Counted from the first letter of the stretch, positions 22,838-35,177 are shown. The stretch is DNA of 64,000 nucleotides from Breviolum minutum Mf 1.05b.01 (GCA_000507305.1 DF239096.1:233354-297353), one strand, 5' to 3'. The notes: generated by a model not told the origin, from the letters alone. Program-made: numbers and translations.

Positions 22838-24476
22838 ATGGACCAGCCTGCCGTCAGCCTACCTATTGCGCCTTTGCATATGACTTTTCTCTGGGCTCGA
22901 ATTGGGCTGCAAGCTTTACATGGCCAGTTGGATTTGTGTTCCACAGCTCTCACAAGAGCTTCCAGCATGACGTCTCATTGCAGTGGGTCTGGCGCAGCTG
23001 AGATTGCGTCACTGCTTTGCAGTCATGTTAAACTGTTGGAGTTCACCTGACCTTTTGCTGCGTGATTTCTTTACTTGCCAAGGTTGGAATTCATACAAGC
23101 TGCCGCTGCTGAAGTGGGCTTGCCTTGTTGCATTGCGCCAGCCGAAGTCTGTGAACCTTGCGTTTATAAATTAGTACTCTTTGGCAGCAATACAGCCCGT
23201 GTTTTCCAAAATTTGGGCGTTCTACAGGAAAGAGATGCCATGTGCCAGCAGCTCTTGGCACATCGGTTGTCTGGAACAGGATGCCTTTTGATTCCCGACC
23301 TATTTGTACGCTTCGAAGAATTGCAGCAATTCGCAGACCCGTCTGCTGCCCTTGGTCTGTTGCCTGTCGCTATGCGTGTGCACCGTTTGGAACGTATGCG
23401 GATTGCTGATGCCATTCCTGCCACCATGTTTGCCGAACGGCGGGAGACCTTCGGTCCACACAATGCCGCTCTGGGTCTGACGCCTGATGTAGATGTGACT
23501 GGCACTCCTTGCCAAGATTGGTCTCCGATTGGAGCCCGCTTAGGGCTTTTTGGGCCGAATTGGCCCATTTTTCGCGCTTGGCAACTTTGGTGTCAAAGTG
23601 CAGAGCCAAAAATTTTGGTCCATGAGAATGTGCCAGAATTTCCGGTGCATGTGTTGTTTCTCTTTTTTGCGGAGAGGTATAATATCTTTCTGCTGGAAGT
23701 AGATCCAGTGCACACTGGATGCTACGCACTCGCACGACGCCGGTCGTATTGTGTCATGTATCATAAGGACCAGACCGTCGTGCAGCGCAATCCAACTGAT
23801 GTTTTTCATTGGTTGAGCACGCATGTGCAATCCATGGTCTCTTGCCTGTCGCCTGACGATTTCTTCCAGGCGTCGGACGATGAGCTGCAAACAGCAGTTC
23901 AACTCCTAGCTCCCCAGCGTGGGATAGCTTGGGAGCACGCGTTGCTGGATTGGACCCTTCTTTTAACTCCAGGGGAGCAAGTGCGGTTGCAAGGCTATTT
24001 GCAGTTTCTAGGCCTACACATGGGGTTTTGTTTTCTGGCCTTTGTTGTTGCACCTCGAGTGCCTTCCCTGCGATCTCTTTGTGTATTGATTCCACAAGGC
24101 TTTGGAAAAGCACCTTTGGGTATGACGCCTGCCATTGTCGTTGGGCGATCTTCAATTTGGCTGACAACCCAGGCTCCTTTACATGTTGGTCTGGTTCGTC
24201 TGGCCGCCTGCCGTGTCCACGGACCAATGGAGGCAAGCTCTGGAGTCCTTTTCGGAAACGGTTTTTGGTTTCCGTGGCATCTCAGTGGCATGCAAATTAT
24301 GATGACCATTTTGAGCAGTTTATTTTCATGTGTCTGTTGTGTTTTGAACATGCCTTTGAGGAATTAGTCATGGCCTTCGGTTTGCCGGTCCAACGTATCC
24401 AAACATTGCTGTGTGGCGTGCCGGCTTATTGCATGCCGTCTCATTTGAACTATGGGCATGTGGCAGGTAGGTGTAT
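22838..24476 (+). CDS. C5 cytosine DNA methyltransferase, three exons, element-borne
   Basis: A DNA (cytosine-5) methyltransferase uses S-adenosylmethionine to methylate cytosine. Exon 1 (22838-23040) starts MDQPAVSLPI and ends with a motif-I-like SGSGAAEIASLL. Exon 2 (23083-24000) joins in phase as KLLE-LEFIQAAAAEVG. It carries the motif II region (AEVCEP), VFQNLG, catalytic motif IV TGTPCQDWSPIG (Pro-Cys at about 23507-23512), motif VI HENVPEF (about 23621), and motif VIII-like ALARRRSYCVM. It ends at a GC donor after LTPGEQVRLQGY. Exon 3 (24099-24476) carries NLADNPGSFTCWSGSSG, RTNGGKLWSP, AFGLPV and a motif-X-like LNYGHVAG at the GT donor. A short last exon is not found. The first intron is only 42 bases. 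Retroelement-borne C5 methyltransferases are known in dinoflagellates; here no reverse transcriptase accompanies it. Confidence 0.75.
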
Positions 24477-24836
24477 GAAGAAAAATACCAAAGAAAACAT
24501 CTTCCTGGCCAACCACAATTTGCCGCAAACCTTGGGAAAGGCAATATGATGCATATACCCTCTGTTGGCTTGGTGGCTTTGGCGGCTTTGTCGTCCTGCG
24601 CAATCATACCAAAACATGAGCCGCCTGCCGTTGATGTATGACGCCCGTTGTCATGGACACAGGTGAGAGAGTGAGAGAGGCGGCCAAAAAAATAGCCCAC
24701 AGCAGGCAGAGGAGGTTCGACTAGATCTGCATGTCTAAATCGTAGATGTTTCTGGCCTATTGTGCACCAATGATTTAGTGTTAGGGTTCAAATCTCTGTG
24801 AACACTTTGCTCTATTTTCACTCTCTGTGACACGCC

Positions 24837-25239
24837 ATGGCTGCGCGCATGCGTCGACCAGCAGCTGCTGCCAAGCATGTTGCTCACCCACCAGACGCGG
24901 TATTGCCAGACGCGGAATTGCCAGAGGCAGAGCCTGAGGATCCTGCGTCTGACGGAGAGGATGGTGAGGCAGATGCAGCTCCGTTCGAGGGTGGCAACCC
25001 ACACGACCAAGGCGCCTTGGCCAAAAAAAAAACCGAATGTAAACCTGATCTTTTTAGTTCCAGGCTGGCTGCACTCTGTTCTCGGCTGCCGTCGTCGTCC
25101 ACGTGGTGAGAAACGCAAGTGGGACCAGCAGGAGTGGGCTGCCAACTCCGCTCGGAAGCTGACGCAGCTGCTTAACTCTTTGTCATGCAGCACCTTAATG
25201 CCACCTTCATGCAGTGCCTTGCAATCTCTTCAAGTCTGA
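24837..25239 (+). CDS. Unknown element gene, two exons
   Basis: Exon 1 (24837-25011) encodes MAARMRRPAAAAKHVAHP and an acidic stretch built from PDAVLPDAELPEAEPEDPA, ending at a GC donor. Exon 2 begins at 25064 after TTCCAG and joins in phase as NPHDQ-GWLHSVLG. It continues with GEKRKWDQQEWAANSARKL and a stop at about 25,237. A further open frame at 25,185-25,420 (LADLLAAMYGQEANAYVTCR) may belong to an alternative continuation. No domain is recognised. The acidic N-terminus of PDA/PEA units is produced by the same CCTGACG/CCAGACG motif that marks the whole element. Confidence 0.5.
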
Positions 25240-25849
25240 GGCTGTCTGGCTTCCAACTCGCAGACCTGTTGGCAGCCATGTATGGGCAAGAGGCAAACGC
25301 GTACGTCACCTGCCGCATGACGCGCCCACAGCTCCTGTGCGCAGTTCACTGTGCCTGGTCCAATATAGTCTCTAACATTCTGATACCTCCGCTGGAAACT
25401 TGGCAATGCAAACAAAATGACATTTGAGGTGGGTTGGCTGTATACAGTCATTTGGATGTGCCAATACCGACCAGCCACTTGCGCACACTTGCCACTGTGA
25501 CTGTGCAAGAGCATCAACGCGTGGGTTCCCCGCCTCTGCGTCTGTTGCCGAAAGCGACTGCCGCCCAGGCCTGTCCGCATACAATAAACAAATGGAAATA
25601 CAAATGTCTGGCGAAAAGTATATATTTCACTAATAAGGTGAAACTGACACTACAAAATACATATAACTCTTCAGCAAACTCTTCAGAAATACATATAATC
25701 AACATATTTCTGTGAAAGAGAAGCTAAAGTGATTCTTCCGCACTTTGTGTTTTGGCTTGTGAGATAGAAAAAAATGCGGAGACTTTCCAATTATCTACTT
25801 TTAGAATAAATTCATGCGAAAAAACTTGCATGTTTGAAAGCGACCCATC

Positions 25850-27033
25850 TTGGTGCAAGTCAACAGAAACAAACGCTTCTGCCTTCTTCTGTTTCGCTTT
25901 ACGTGTCTTTGGGAAGCAGAAGATGTGAAGTGGCAAACCCATGCCACAAGGTAAGATTCTCTGAGGTCAAGCTGGTCAGGTTCACCTTTAGTCTGCTGAA
26001 ATTGTAGTCCTTGCCGGCAACAGCGCCGAAGTCTTTTGGAAGCGGCTTTTTTTCTTCTATGGAAGTTGTTTGGAACCTTGGAAAGGAAAAATGTTGAAAA
26101 CAGACTAAACTGATGCAAAACCATTCCGTTTTCAAACCTGTTTTCAGTAACAATTGTTTTTGCATCAAATGGCTTTGAAAATGCATCTTTCTGTTATGTT
26201 TTTGCATTTTCATATTTAAAAATATGGCACAAATGATTTCGCATCAATTGTGATTAAAAAAAGAGCCTTTGCAAATGAAAAAGGGAAACATTCAAAACAA
26301 AATAAAAAACCAAAGAGTGAAAATGTTTGGCACCAGAAACAATTGGAAATTCTGGTCTGGAATCTTGGTGTTTTGGTTTTTTTGGTCCAATTTGATCATT
26401 TATTTCGCTAAATTTCTGTTAATGCAAAACCATCAAGAAACTGTGTTGGATTCATCCTGCATTGATGCAAAATCAAATCATCAAAAAAATAGGTTGCAGA
26501 AATCCAAAACACCAAGTTTTCCCACACCAAATTTTAGAATTCTGACAATTTGAATTCTTTTTTTTCCAAAATTTGGAAGTATCATTATATATTGTGAAAG
26601 ATGCTCATTTAAAAGTAAATTAATGCAAAATCATTTATGTGGTTGAAACCACTAGGAAGATGCAAATTGTAAAAGGAAATGAGCTAGTTTTATGGCAAAA
26701 TGATGCGAAATAGTTTCATACTAAACTTGTTTTGAAAACAGAATATTTTTGCATCAATCTAGGCTGGTTTTAGCATTGTTCATTTCAGGTGTTTGGAAAA
26801 AACTTGAAAGCAAAAAGAAAAGCCTTTTCCAGAAGACTTCAGCGTTTGCTGGCAAAGGACACGATTTCAGCGACTCCAAGTGAACCTGACCAGCTTATCC
26901 TCAGAGAAGCTTACCTAGTGCCATGGCTTTGCCATCCTCAGAGAGGCTTTACCAAAGGCACCTAGCAGCCTAGCAGCTAAGCAACACAAAGAAAGCAGAA
27001 GCGTTGGGTTCTGCTGACTTGCACCAAGATGGT
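25850..27033. repeat. 1.2-kb foldback: inverted arms of about 260 bp around an AT-rich core
   Basis: The left arm (about 25,850-26,110) and right arm (about 26,770-27,033) are inverted copies at roughly 75-80% identity by eye. Shared phrases include CTTGGTGCAAGTCA, ACGCTTCTG, AAGCTGGTCAGGTTCAC and GAAGTCTT. The AT-rich core has repeated TGATGCAAAA motifs. It also has a 13-base inverted pair CTTGGTGTTTTGG (26,364-26,376 and 26,504-26,516) that resembles the outer TIR of the 29-kb element. It may be a nested nonautonomous element or a replication/recombination structure. Confidence 0.75.
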
Positions 27034-28087
27034 ATGGCATGGTTTCGCATGCTTTCGCATGTTTTTTTGTCCCTTTTGCATCAAGAAAGATGTGAATTGT
27101 CCGCATTTGACATCTACCTTGGTTAGCATAGACTGGAGTGCACAGATTGCGTTTTTTTAGATATTGTATGGTTGCAAGGGCTCTTCCTTTTTTTGTTTGG
27201 CGAGCAGAAAATATAAATTTGCCATAGCTACAAGAAAATTTGTATCTCATCTAAAAAACAAGGGTAAACTCACATGATGCTGAAAGGAGCGAGGTTCAAA
27301 AAGAAGCCCATAAGTCCAAGGTATGCCGAAACAGAACGGCTTCACTTTGCTATCTCTGTACATAAAGCTCCAGTGCCACAGAATTTCTTTAAGGAAACCG
27401 TAAAGTGTCTTTTGAACATTAGTTTCTGGACAGCATGTAAACTTCAATAATAGCCTTAACTGCTCTTAAATGGCGGGTCCAATGGAAGTCCAGATGCCAG
27501 CAGACATGTTGTTTGCTGCAGCTCCTGGGTTGCGTTGTAAATTTCTATCATTGGTTTAAAAAAACGTTTTCCAGAAATAGTGGGGAGGCTGAGGTTGCAT
27601 TTTTGTCCTGCATTTGCATAGAAGCCAACCTGTGCGCATGAAGCACATGGAGTGAGCATCCGACTTCTGTTGTCCACTGAGAGAGCCGGATTGCATGTTT
27701 TGACATGGCCGACCGTTTTTTTTTCCGGAGGTGATCCTGGAGAATTTCACCCATGGCCGGATTGATCCACCCATGGATCAGCGTATGCCGAACCCAGGGC
27801 CAGCTGTTCCTGGACATGACGTTGGTCCTGACGTTAATCCTCCAGAGGCTGAACGCCCGGTTGGCGGTGCATGACGCTTGCGGCATGAGGCATGACGATT
27901 GAGGATTGAAGTCGTGGTTGTCCCGAGTCTTTTTCCTGGCACTCAGGTGGCAGCAACTTGGTCTGCCGTTTTCTTTCTCCCACACTGTGTTGCTGAAGCA
28001 ACATTTGGCGCAACGCTGCAGAGGAAAAAAAGGGGGGTGAAGGTTATCCATTTTTTCCTTTCCTATGCTGAAAAGCAGCCCACGCAG
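27034..28087. other. Between foldback and next gene; possible first exon at 27,773
   Basis: An ATG at 27,773 opens MDQRMPNPGPAVPGHDVGPD and PPEAERPVGG. Its composition is like the other element N-termini, so it may be exon 1 of the gene at 28,088, but I found no in-phase junction. The rest has no supported gene. Confidence 0.4.
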
Positions 28088-31000
28088 GTTGGAAACCTCA
28101 CCGGCAATGCTTTGGAAGAGAAGCTGTCCAGAGAAGAAGTGGGCAAGATCTTGGACAATCTGCATCTGCATCAGATGGCAAGTTTTGTTTCTGAGCCGGA
28201 AACCACAGGAAAAGACCGTTTGAAGGCAATGAAGCGGAAGCTCCAAAGTCCCGACAAGCTACGAAAAGCGTCTGCCGTCTGCCTCCAGCAGCTTGCGTCC
28301 GCACTGAGAGGAGGCTTCAACTTTGGTTCCTTGACCAAACGTTTTTTTTCTCTTTTTTAAATTTTGTATTTGCTCATTCCAAGGTTTGGAAGCATTTCTT
28401 CCGACCAAACGTTTGCTGCCTGGACAACTGCCTGCCGTCATTCAACACCATGCAAGTGCAACGTTGACGATCGTGTCTGACGAGGGCAGCGACATCAAGT
28501 TGGCAAGCAATTATTTGGTATCATGCGGTGCCCGTGCACGGTATGAAAAAGATTTCCTACACCGCTGGAATAATTCACATAATTGCGCGGTGGCTGCTGC
28601 TGGCTTCAGTGATGTGGTGACAAAGGTGAATTTTCTGTCACGGGTCAACCGAACACCTTGGGCAAGCAGTGCGAATAGTCACATCAAAGCGGAGCTCTTC
28701 ATGCAAATGACTGACGTGGCGAAGTCTGACGCACGCATGTTAGAAACGTATGAGGATGGACTAATGTTTGACAAGCGTCTGTCGATTCCGGAGACAGACT
28801 CCTTTTCAGATGAATTCCTCGGAACTAGTGGCACGATTGATCGCAAGACTGAGGGTGTGCCTTGTTTGAAGGTAAGAGGCTTCATGTTGTTGGATAGAAG
28901 TCTACCTTTTGTAAAAATACTGTCCACATGCCAGCTGCAGGTTGAGATGAAACGTTTCTTTGCCATGCTCAAGCAATGGCGTCATATTGATCGAGCTTGG
29001 ACCCTGGAGTTCCTCAGCCTAGATGTTTGGATGCGTGGTGGCAACAAAGCGGCTATAGAGGAAAATACTGGGCAAGCAGGCCTGGATAACTTTTTTCAGT
29101 CTGGATCCTTCCACCGTGTTTTTTTCTCAGGAGCTTTGTTATGCAACGAACAAAGACCAATGGTGATGTCCATCCATAAAGGAACAGAACATGAATTGGC
29201 CTCACATGGTTTTTGCATCCAAAATTGTTTCTAAAATAACCATTAATTTTTTTAATGGTTAGAACGATTTTTCTATGTATGCCCATGCTTTAACAACTTT
29301 TGATCTTTTCACCATAAATACAAAGAAACACCTAAGACAAAGAATTGCAAGGCTAAAGTCTGTTTCTTGTTTTTTGTTGTGTGGATTCCGAATGGAGTTG
29401 TTAAAAATTAGAACTGCAAAAGAAAGTTACACTGCCAGAGAAAGAAAGATGCATCGCAAACATGTATTTCTTATTATTGTTTTTCCATCTATGTGATGGA
29501 TCTGAATGCGTTTTTCCAATGAAAATGAAACGAAATAATGCGAAAGCAGTGCAAATTACACAAGACACAGGACAGTGAATGCCAACCGCATGTTTCCTCT
29601 GCGGCCATGTTTAACCTTTCGCATAAAATCGCATTTGTTTGCTTTAATGCTGGCATCTCAGAAGAGAAAAAGAAAACAAATAACAAAAGCAAGCGTTGCT
29701 ATGCCAAGTGCAATTGTGCAATGACATGTTCAGAATGTATGCAAAGGCTATATTATCTTCACACTCTGGTCCCGACAACAGACCATCAGCATCAAAAGTG
29801 ATACTGCCAGAGAAAGAAAGATGCATTGCAAACATGTACTTCATATTAGTGTTTTCCATATCTGTGATGGACCTGAATGCGTTTCTCAAATGAAAATGAA
29901 ACGAAATAATGCGAAAGCAGTGCAATTTCCACAAGACACAGGACAGTGAATGCCAACCGCATGTTTCCTCTGCGCCCATGTTTAACATTTCGCATAAAAT
30001 CGCATTTGTTTGCTTTAACGCTGCCATCTCAGAAGAGAAAAAGAAAACCAATAACAAAAGCAAGCATTGCTATGCCAAGTAGAATTGTGCAATGGCATGT
30101 TCAGAATGTATGCAAAGACTATATTATCTTTACACTCTGGTCCCAGGTCCCAACAACACACCATCAGCATCAAAAGTGACACTGCAAGAGAAAGAAAGAT
30201 GCATTGCAAACATGTATTTCTTATTATTGTTTTTCCATCTCTGTGATGGACCTGAATGCGTTTCTCAAGTGAAAATGAAATGAAATAATGCGAAAGCAGT
30301 GCAAATTCCACAAGACACAGGACAGTGATTCCAACCGCATGTTTCCTCTGCGCCCATGTTTAGCCTTTCGCATAAAATCGCATGTGTTTGTTTTAACGCT
30401 TTGTTTTAAAGTGCAGAATATTAAAACCCTCTAACACAAGCATAGAAACAGTGGGTTTACATTGTCAGTAAATCTCAGTGCGGGTAGATGTACTGCAATG
30501 TTTGGTCATTCAAGAGCCTGCTGTATTGGAAGAAATTGTCAGGACTACATCATCTTGAGAATCCCAATTTTGAAATTTCAACGCATTAGCATGCATTTAT
30601 TATACCTATATTTTTTTGGTGGGAAGCAAATATGCGGAGAGATGTTCAGGCAGGTGCAATTGTAAACATGTCTGCATGCAGTCTATCAAGATGATTTTTG
30701 ATGCCTACGTATTTGATAAAGGAACAAGGTATGTAGAGGCAAAAGGAAAAAACGTATATCTAAATCTTTGCACCTTTGTGGCACAGGGCCTGTGTTTTCC
30801 CTTTGACCATCTTCAATAAGACTTGTGTCATTATTGTTTGTCCAGCGGTGAACATAATAAAGCGTGCATTTCTATCAACTGGGTGCAGGCGACGGGCAGG
30901 AAGAAACAGTGCAGGATGAGAAGCCAAAAACTCTCAAGGAAATGAGGCAGTCAAACCCAAAGACATTGCCGCTGGCCTGGCGCATTTACAGCGATCGCTC

Positions 31001-32591
31001 CGTGCCTTTGTTTGAAATCAGTGAAGTTTGGAAAGGGAAAGATAACTCTGACGCTCAGGTCCAATTCAAAGCCAGGCAGATCTACGCCACAGGGTACATC
31101 TTCATGAGAGAATCGCACCAAGGCTGGCTGTCGCAAAGGTCAGCCGAAGAATCTGGTATGTGGGCCGCAGAGCGTGCGAGTGGCCGCCTGACCGTGAAAG
31201 CTTTGAAAGATATGTCACGTCTGTCGCATGATGTCGGCCAACTTCCGGAGCTAGGATTCCCAAGTTTGTCAGGTTTTCACAGCATGCCGTCTGACCTTTT
31301 CAGAGAAGCGAACAATCTGGCCGATGATTTTCTTCAACTGATTGTGCATTCCATGTCCAATCTTGCATGGGATTCGCAGTTCTGGATCCAGCTGTGGCCT
31401 CATGCCTTTGCTGTCTTACTTCAAGAGGGCGAAGCAGAAGCAAACCTGAAGCTCTTGAAAGATACCTGGAGCACAGTGCAGATGATGGAAGGCCGTCTTT
31501 TCCCAACTGCACCACAAAAGTCAAAAGAAGTTACACGAATGCTTGGGGAGCAAGGACGCCGGTCGCCTGAATTGTCCAGATTCTATTTCTTTTTGGACGG
31601 CATCACACACCAGCTGACGCGAGAAACAATTGCTCTTCTTGAAAAGCATGACTGGAAACCTGCCCTTTTGCAAGACCCAGACGTTTGCCGCCTGTTGTCT
31701 GACACGTTCTGTGTTCCACTGTCAACGAAAAGTTGGAACGAGGATGTTTTCCGTGACCTCCGTCTGAAGTTTAAAAATGTACCGGCGTCTGTCGTGACGA
31801 GCTGGTCTCGTCAAAAAGGCTGTCTGGAAAGCCTGATTGGCCGCAACCAAGAGAAACTCATGCCCTTCAGCGCAGAACCTTCGCAGGAATCCCTGAAAGC
31901 TTTGCATGCCTTTCGGCACAAAAAGCTTATCACAAATGCCATATTTTCTCCGCCAACGAACCCCAGCAAGGCCAAGAAGGCCGCTGAATTTGGCATGCCG
32001 TTTGACGTCGGGTTCCGCCATGAAGAAGCGAAACCGCTCATTACCTTGGAGCCCTTGGCGACGCCTGACAAACATTTGTCTGACGAAGACGTCTGCCGTG
32101 ATGTAGATGGTATGTCGATGATGCTCTTGCCTGCCAGTAAAGCGGCAGCATATTCCAGCGCCTCTGCATGGGCCTCTGTCAGGTTTGTGCAGCCCTTTGT
32201 AGAGGGACGCAGATGGAACGAATTGGAAACAGTTCTAGCGCTGCGTTGGCAAGGAAACTTCTTGCGCATCTGCGAAATCTATGAAGGTGGTGGAAAGAGC
32301 TTTGTCAGCCTGTCGTATTATGGGTATGCCGTCTTGTGCCACGAGGTATGCCGTTTCCAGCACAACAATGTCACATATTTTTCCTTCAAGGACACATTCG
32401 TTTTGCAGGTACGTACTAAAACTTTTTATGTCACACGATTTGAGTCACCATTCTTCTGGCAGAAAATCTGCGAGGATGTGCCAGAAAATGGCTTGTTTTG
32501 GCAAAGTTGCCATGAGCTCCTGGATGCTGCAAAATTCAAAGGATACCTGACAGAAATTGTAGTGCCCCTTGGCGTAGCATGCAAACAGTGA
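28088..32591 (+). CDS. Large unknown spliced element gene
   Basis: The family is not recognised. Phase-consistent exons are 28088-28325, 28384-28871, 28941-29079 and 30889-32408, with a likely last exon running to the TGA at 32589-32591. Introns are 58, 69 and 1,809 bases; donors are GT, GT and GC. Joins read GGFNFG-LEAFLPTK, PCLK-VEMKRFF and ENTGQA-GDGQEETVQDEK. Notable phrases are KILDNLHLHQMASFVSEPE, EKDFLHRWNNSHNCAVAAAG, ESHQGWLSQRSAEESGMWAA, HAFRHKKLITNAIFSPP and RICEIYEGGGKSF. More than 750 residues are encoded, predicted mainly helical and soluble. An upstream first exon may exist at 27,773. The last intron (32,409 to about 32,462) has GT but an acceptor not followed by G, so the frame may instead simply read through. 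Confidence 0.6.
29431..30400 (+). repeat. Tandem repeat, about 375-bp unit, about 2.6 copies, within an intron
   Basis: Units begin ACTGCCAGAGAAAGAAAGAT at 29,431, 29,803 and (as ACTGCAAGAG) 30,181, so the periods are 372 and 378. Each includes GATGCATTGCAAACATG, GCGAAAGCAGTGCAA, CCGCATGTTTCCTCTGCG and TTTCGCATAAAATCGCAT. The third copy stops short. The array fills much of the 1.8-kb intron of the large unknown gene. Confidence 0.9.
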
Positions 32592-32662
32592 AATGTGGGC
32601 AGCTGCTAGGGTTTGTTTGGCAACAGAGATGATTCAAGACGAATTCTTGTTTTTTTTTGGAG

Positions 32663-33300
32663 GCCCCAATGTTTGCCAGTGGAGTTTCAGTCACATGGTC
32701 TGGTCTGGAGAGCTACGTCTGATGCCCTGCCGGTTGCGGAACACGCATTGCGTCTCAAACTTCCCCACTCTGCCGATCTATGGGAGAAATTAGCTGTGGC
32801 CTCTTGTCTGCATCGGTTCAGGCCCCCTTTTTTGTGGAAATGCGAAGATGCCAGAAACACGCAGGTGCAAAAGATTCCGTTTGCACGTGGAGCGCGATCC
32901 GCGGCATCAGCGGAAGGAGTGCAAGCTGTGCAGGCCTTGTTGAACAACTTGGAGCCAGGCCCGCAACCAGATGCTGGTAGATCACCACAGCGGGGCCAAA
33001 CTTTCTGTTGTAACTTGCCAGGTTTGTCGCCTGAAGCTTTGGATGCTTGGACCTGGGCGTTGCTCAAGCCAAAGAAAACAAAGACAAGGAAAGACAGAAC
33101 CTTGAGCGATGTCTTAAATTTCATACAGGAATTTGACAAAGCTGCATATGAAGAAATAGACGAAGACATGAAGAAGGAGGTGGAAGCAGCCAAGATCCCT
33201 CGCAAGACGCAGGAGCCTGACGCACACGCAAAACGCACTCGTCTGAATGCGACGCCGGCCGAATACAGAGCGACTTGCTGGCATGTTGTTTTTTTCATTG
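32663..33300 (+). CDS. Unknown element gene fragment with basic C-terminal region
   Basis: A long open frame begins after TTTGGAG at 32,663 and encodes PQCLPVEFQSHGLVWRATSD, EHALRLKLPHSADLWEK, ARGARSAASAEGVQAVQAL, LSPEALDAWTWALLKPKKTK and AAYEEIDEDMKKEVEAA, ending near TPAEYRATCWH. The last part is charged and probably coiled or disordered. Start and end are unproven; it may include small in-frame introns. Its relation to the gene ending at 32,591 is open: it could be a continuation of it by a different splice. Confidence 0.45.
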
Positions 33301-33917
33301 TATAGAACTTACAGATCTTACCGGCAAAAAAGAATAATCCAGAAGCTCTTGCGTCCAATCTTATGTATCTAAGGCCTTGATACCAGGTCAAGGAACACTT
33401 CCGTCTGCTGTCTGCCATCTGACGAACACGCCAGTGCCAGGCATTGAGGGCCTCTATGTGATGCAAGGGTATTACAAAAACCCTGGGCCAAGACAAAGTC
33501 GTTCTGCGCGGTGGGGCAAAGACCACCGTTCAGAGGATGAGGCTTTAAGCCTCGTGCTGGCCTGGATGGAAATGCATCATTCGGAGGCTTCTTCTCGTGT
33601 GACAAGGACTGCTCCCAATGCTGCTGTTTTGATTGTCATAGATGTGGGACCGGATGCAGCAGTACATATGTAAAACACGCAGGCCTGGCTTGCCATTGTT
33701 TTTTTGCCCATGATTGTGCATGAGTGAAACTGTATGAAAGAAGATTTGCAAAGAACGGTTCAATCTGAAGACCACCTTGACATCGATATATTGCAGGCAC
33801 GAGAGAAATTTGTAAGGATCCATTACACGTATACAATTGGAAAGGCCAAGACATGTGTTCCCCCCCCGATCCAGCAGTGCAAAAACAAAATTTTTGAAAA
33901 CTACGTGAATTGGGAAG
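33301..33917. other. Element interior; possible exon at 33,388-33,670
   Basis: A frame encodes PVPGIEGLYVMQGYYKNPGP and then DEALSLVLAWMEMHHSE, bounded by AG at its start. I cannot place it in a gene. Confidence 0.35.
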
Positions 33918-34462
33918 GAGCGGCGTCGAAGACTTCTTCAGCGATGACGAAGAAGAATGGTGTTTGGAAGAGGTGGAAGTCAAAAGTGCTAAAGCGACGC
34001 CTGCCGCACGAGGTCGAAAAAGGGACTCCAAAGACTTACCAAAAACCTCTCCGAAAAAAAAAGCCAAAAAAGAAGAAAAAGATCCAGACTTGAAAAAGAA
34101 AAGTCCCAAAGCTGCTGCAGCAAAGAAAAAAACTGTTCCGAAAGAAGCCGCTGCAAGCAGCAGCTGCCTGACGCCTGCGACGCCAAAAGCAAGCTTGTCC
34201 AAAAATTTATTGTTGAAAGAAAATAAAGACCAGACAGTGAAGCGGGTCAGACAAGAACTCGAAGTTTGCATGAAAGAAGGCAAGCAGGAGGACCCAGAGA
34301 AAGAGGAGGCCAGACAAAGGCAAATCAAAGCCAAGAAGGTAACTCGGCTTTTTTGAAAACACAATGTTTTTAAACTTCTTTTTGTCTCTGGTCTTTCATT
34401 CCCGGCAAAAAAGACATTCAGTGTTGCAGGCTGTCCTGGAGAAGCTGAAATCTGTCAGCTAG
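33918..34462 (+). CDS. Lys-rich acidic/basic protein, C-terminal two exons
   Basis: Exon 33,918-34,338 encodes SGVEDFFSDDEEEWCLEEVE followed by a strongly basic region with KDLPKTSPKKKAKKEEKDPD and AAAAKKKTVPKEAA. It ends ARQRQIKAKK at a GT donor. The last exon (34,430-34,462, after TTGCAG) adds AVLEKLKSVS and a TAG stop, exactly in phase. The composition resembles nucleic-acid-binding or histone-tail-like proteins; no domain is recognised, so binding is only inference. The 5' end is not found. Confidence 0.55.
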
Positions 34463-35177
34463 CAGCAGGAAAAAAACACCGTCTGCCGCATGTCGTTGTA
34501 AAGTGCGAACCTAGCACAGGCTGTCAGATTTTTGCGTCGCAAAAAAAAAGTCCGGAAGTCACAGGTCGCTGAAAAAAACACATATAGCACAAACTAACAC
34601 GCTACTGTCTTGCCAGGAGAAATGCCTGCATCTAGCAGAGGTGCCTGGAACAGGAAAAAAGAGTCAGCTGTATTCTATTTGGTTCATGGCCAGTGATTGT
34701 GCCACTTGTTCAAACATGAACATTTCTTGTTACCGCCCAATCGACAAAATGTTCTTCCAGGTCAAGCAAGGTTGGTGGCTTGAAAACAGCAAGATGGTTT
34801 CCAGGCAGTGGTGCCGAAATCTGAAAACATGTGTGTGTGTGTGTTGGAACAGGTTTGATGGATGAAACACACAAATGCCGAGCCATTAGCAGATTCTAAG
34901 GTCTGCGCTCCCAGTAACGCAGCTACTTGCTAAAGAAGAACAAATGCGACGCCAAAAAGGAAAATCAAAGACGGGAAGCCTTCTATCTGAAAACATAGGA
35001 AGCCAACTGGTCACACATTACCTCGGCTACGCACTATCAACTCCAAGCAACGCGTAGTTTTTTTTTTCGGCTCCAACTGGCGTAGCCCCTTCTCAGATAA
35101 TCGAGTCTCACCTTTCCAAAAGACAAGTGGCCCAACTTCGCCTGACGGCTTGTGCTTGACGAAGGCTTTCTCTCAAC
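34463..35177. other. Element interior, no supported gene
   Basis: Poly-A-rich runs and isolated CTGCCG motifs occur; a (GT)n run lies at 34,829-34,843. I see no supported exon. Confidence 0.5.

Noticed and set aside
32270..32300. GGGKS as an ATPase P-loop in the large unknown protein
   Set aside because: The first glycine of GxxxxGK[ST] is not in place and no Walker B is seen nearby.
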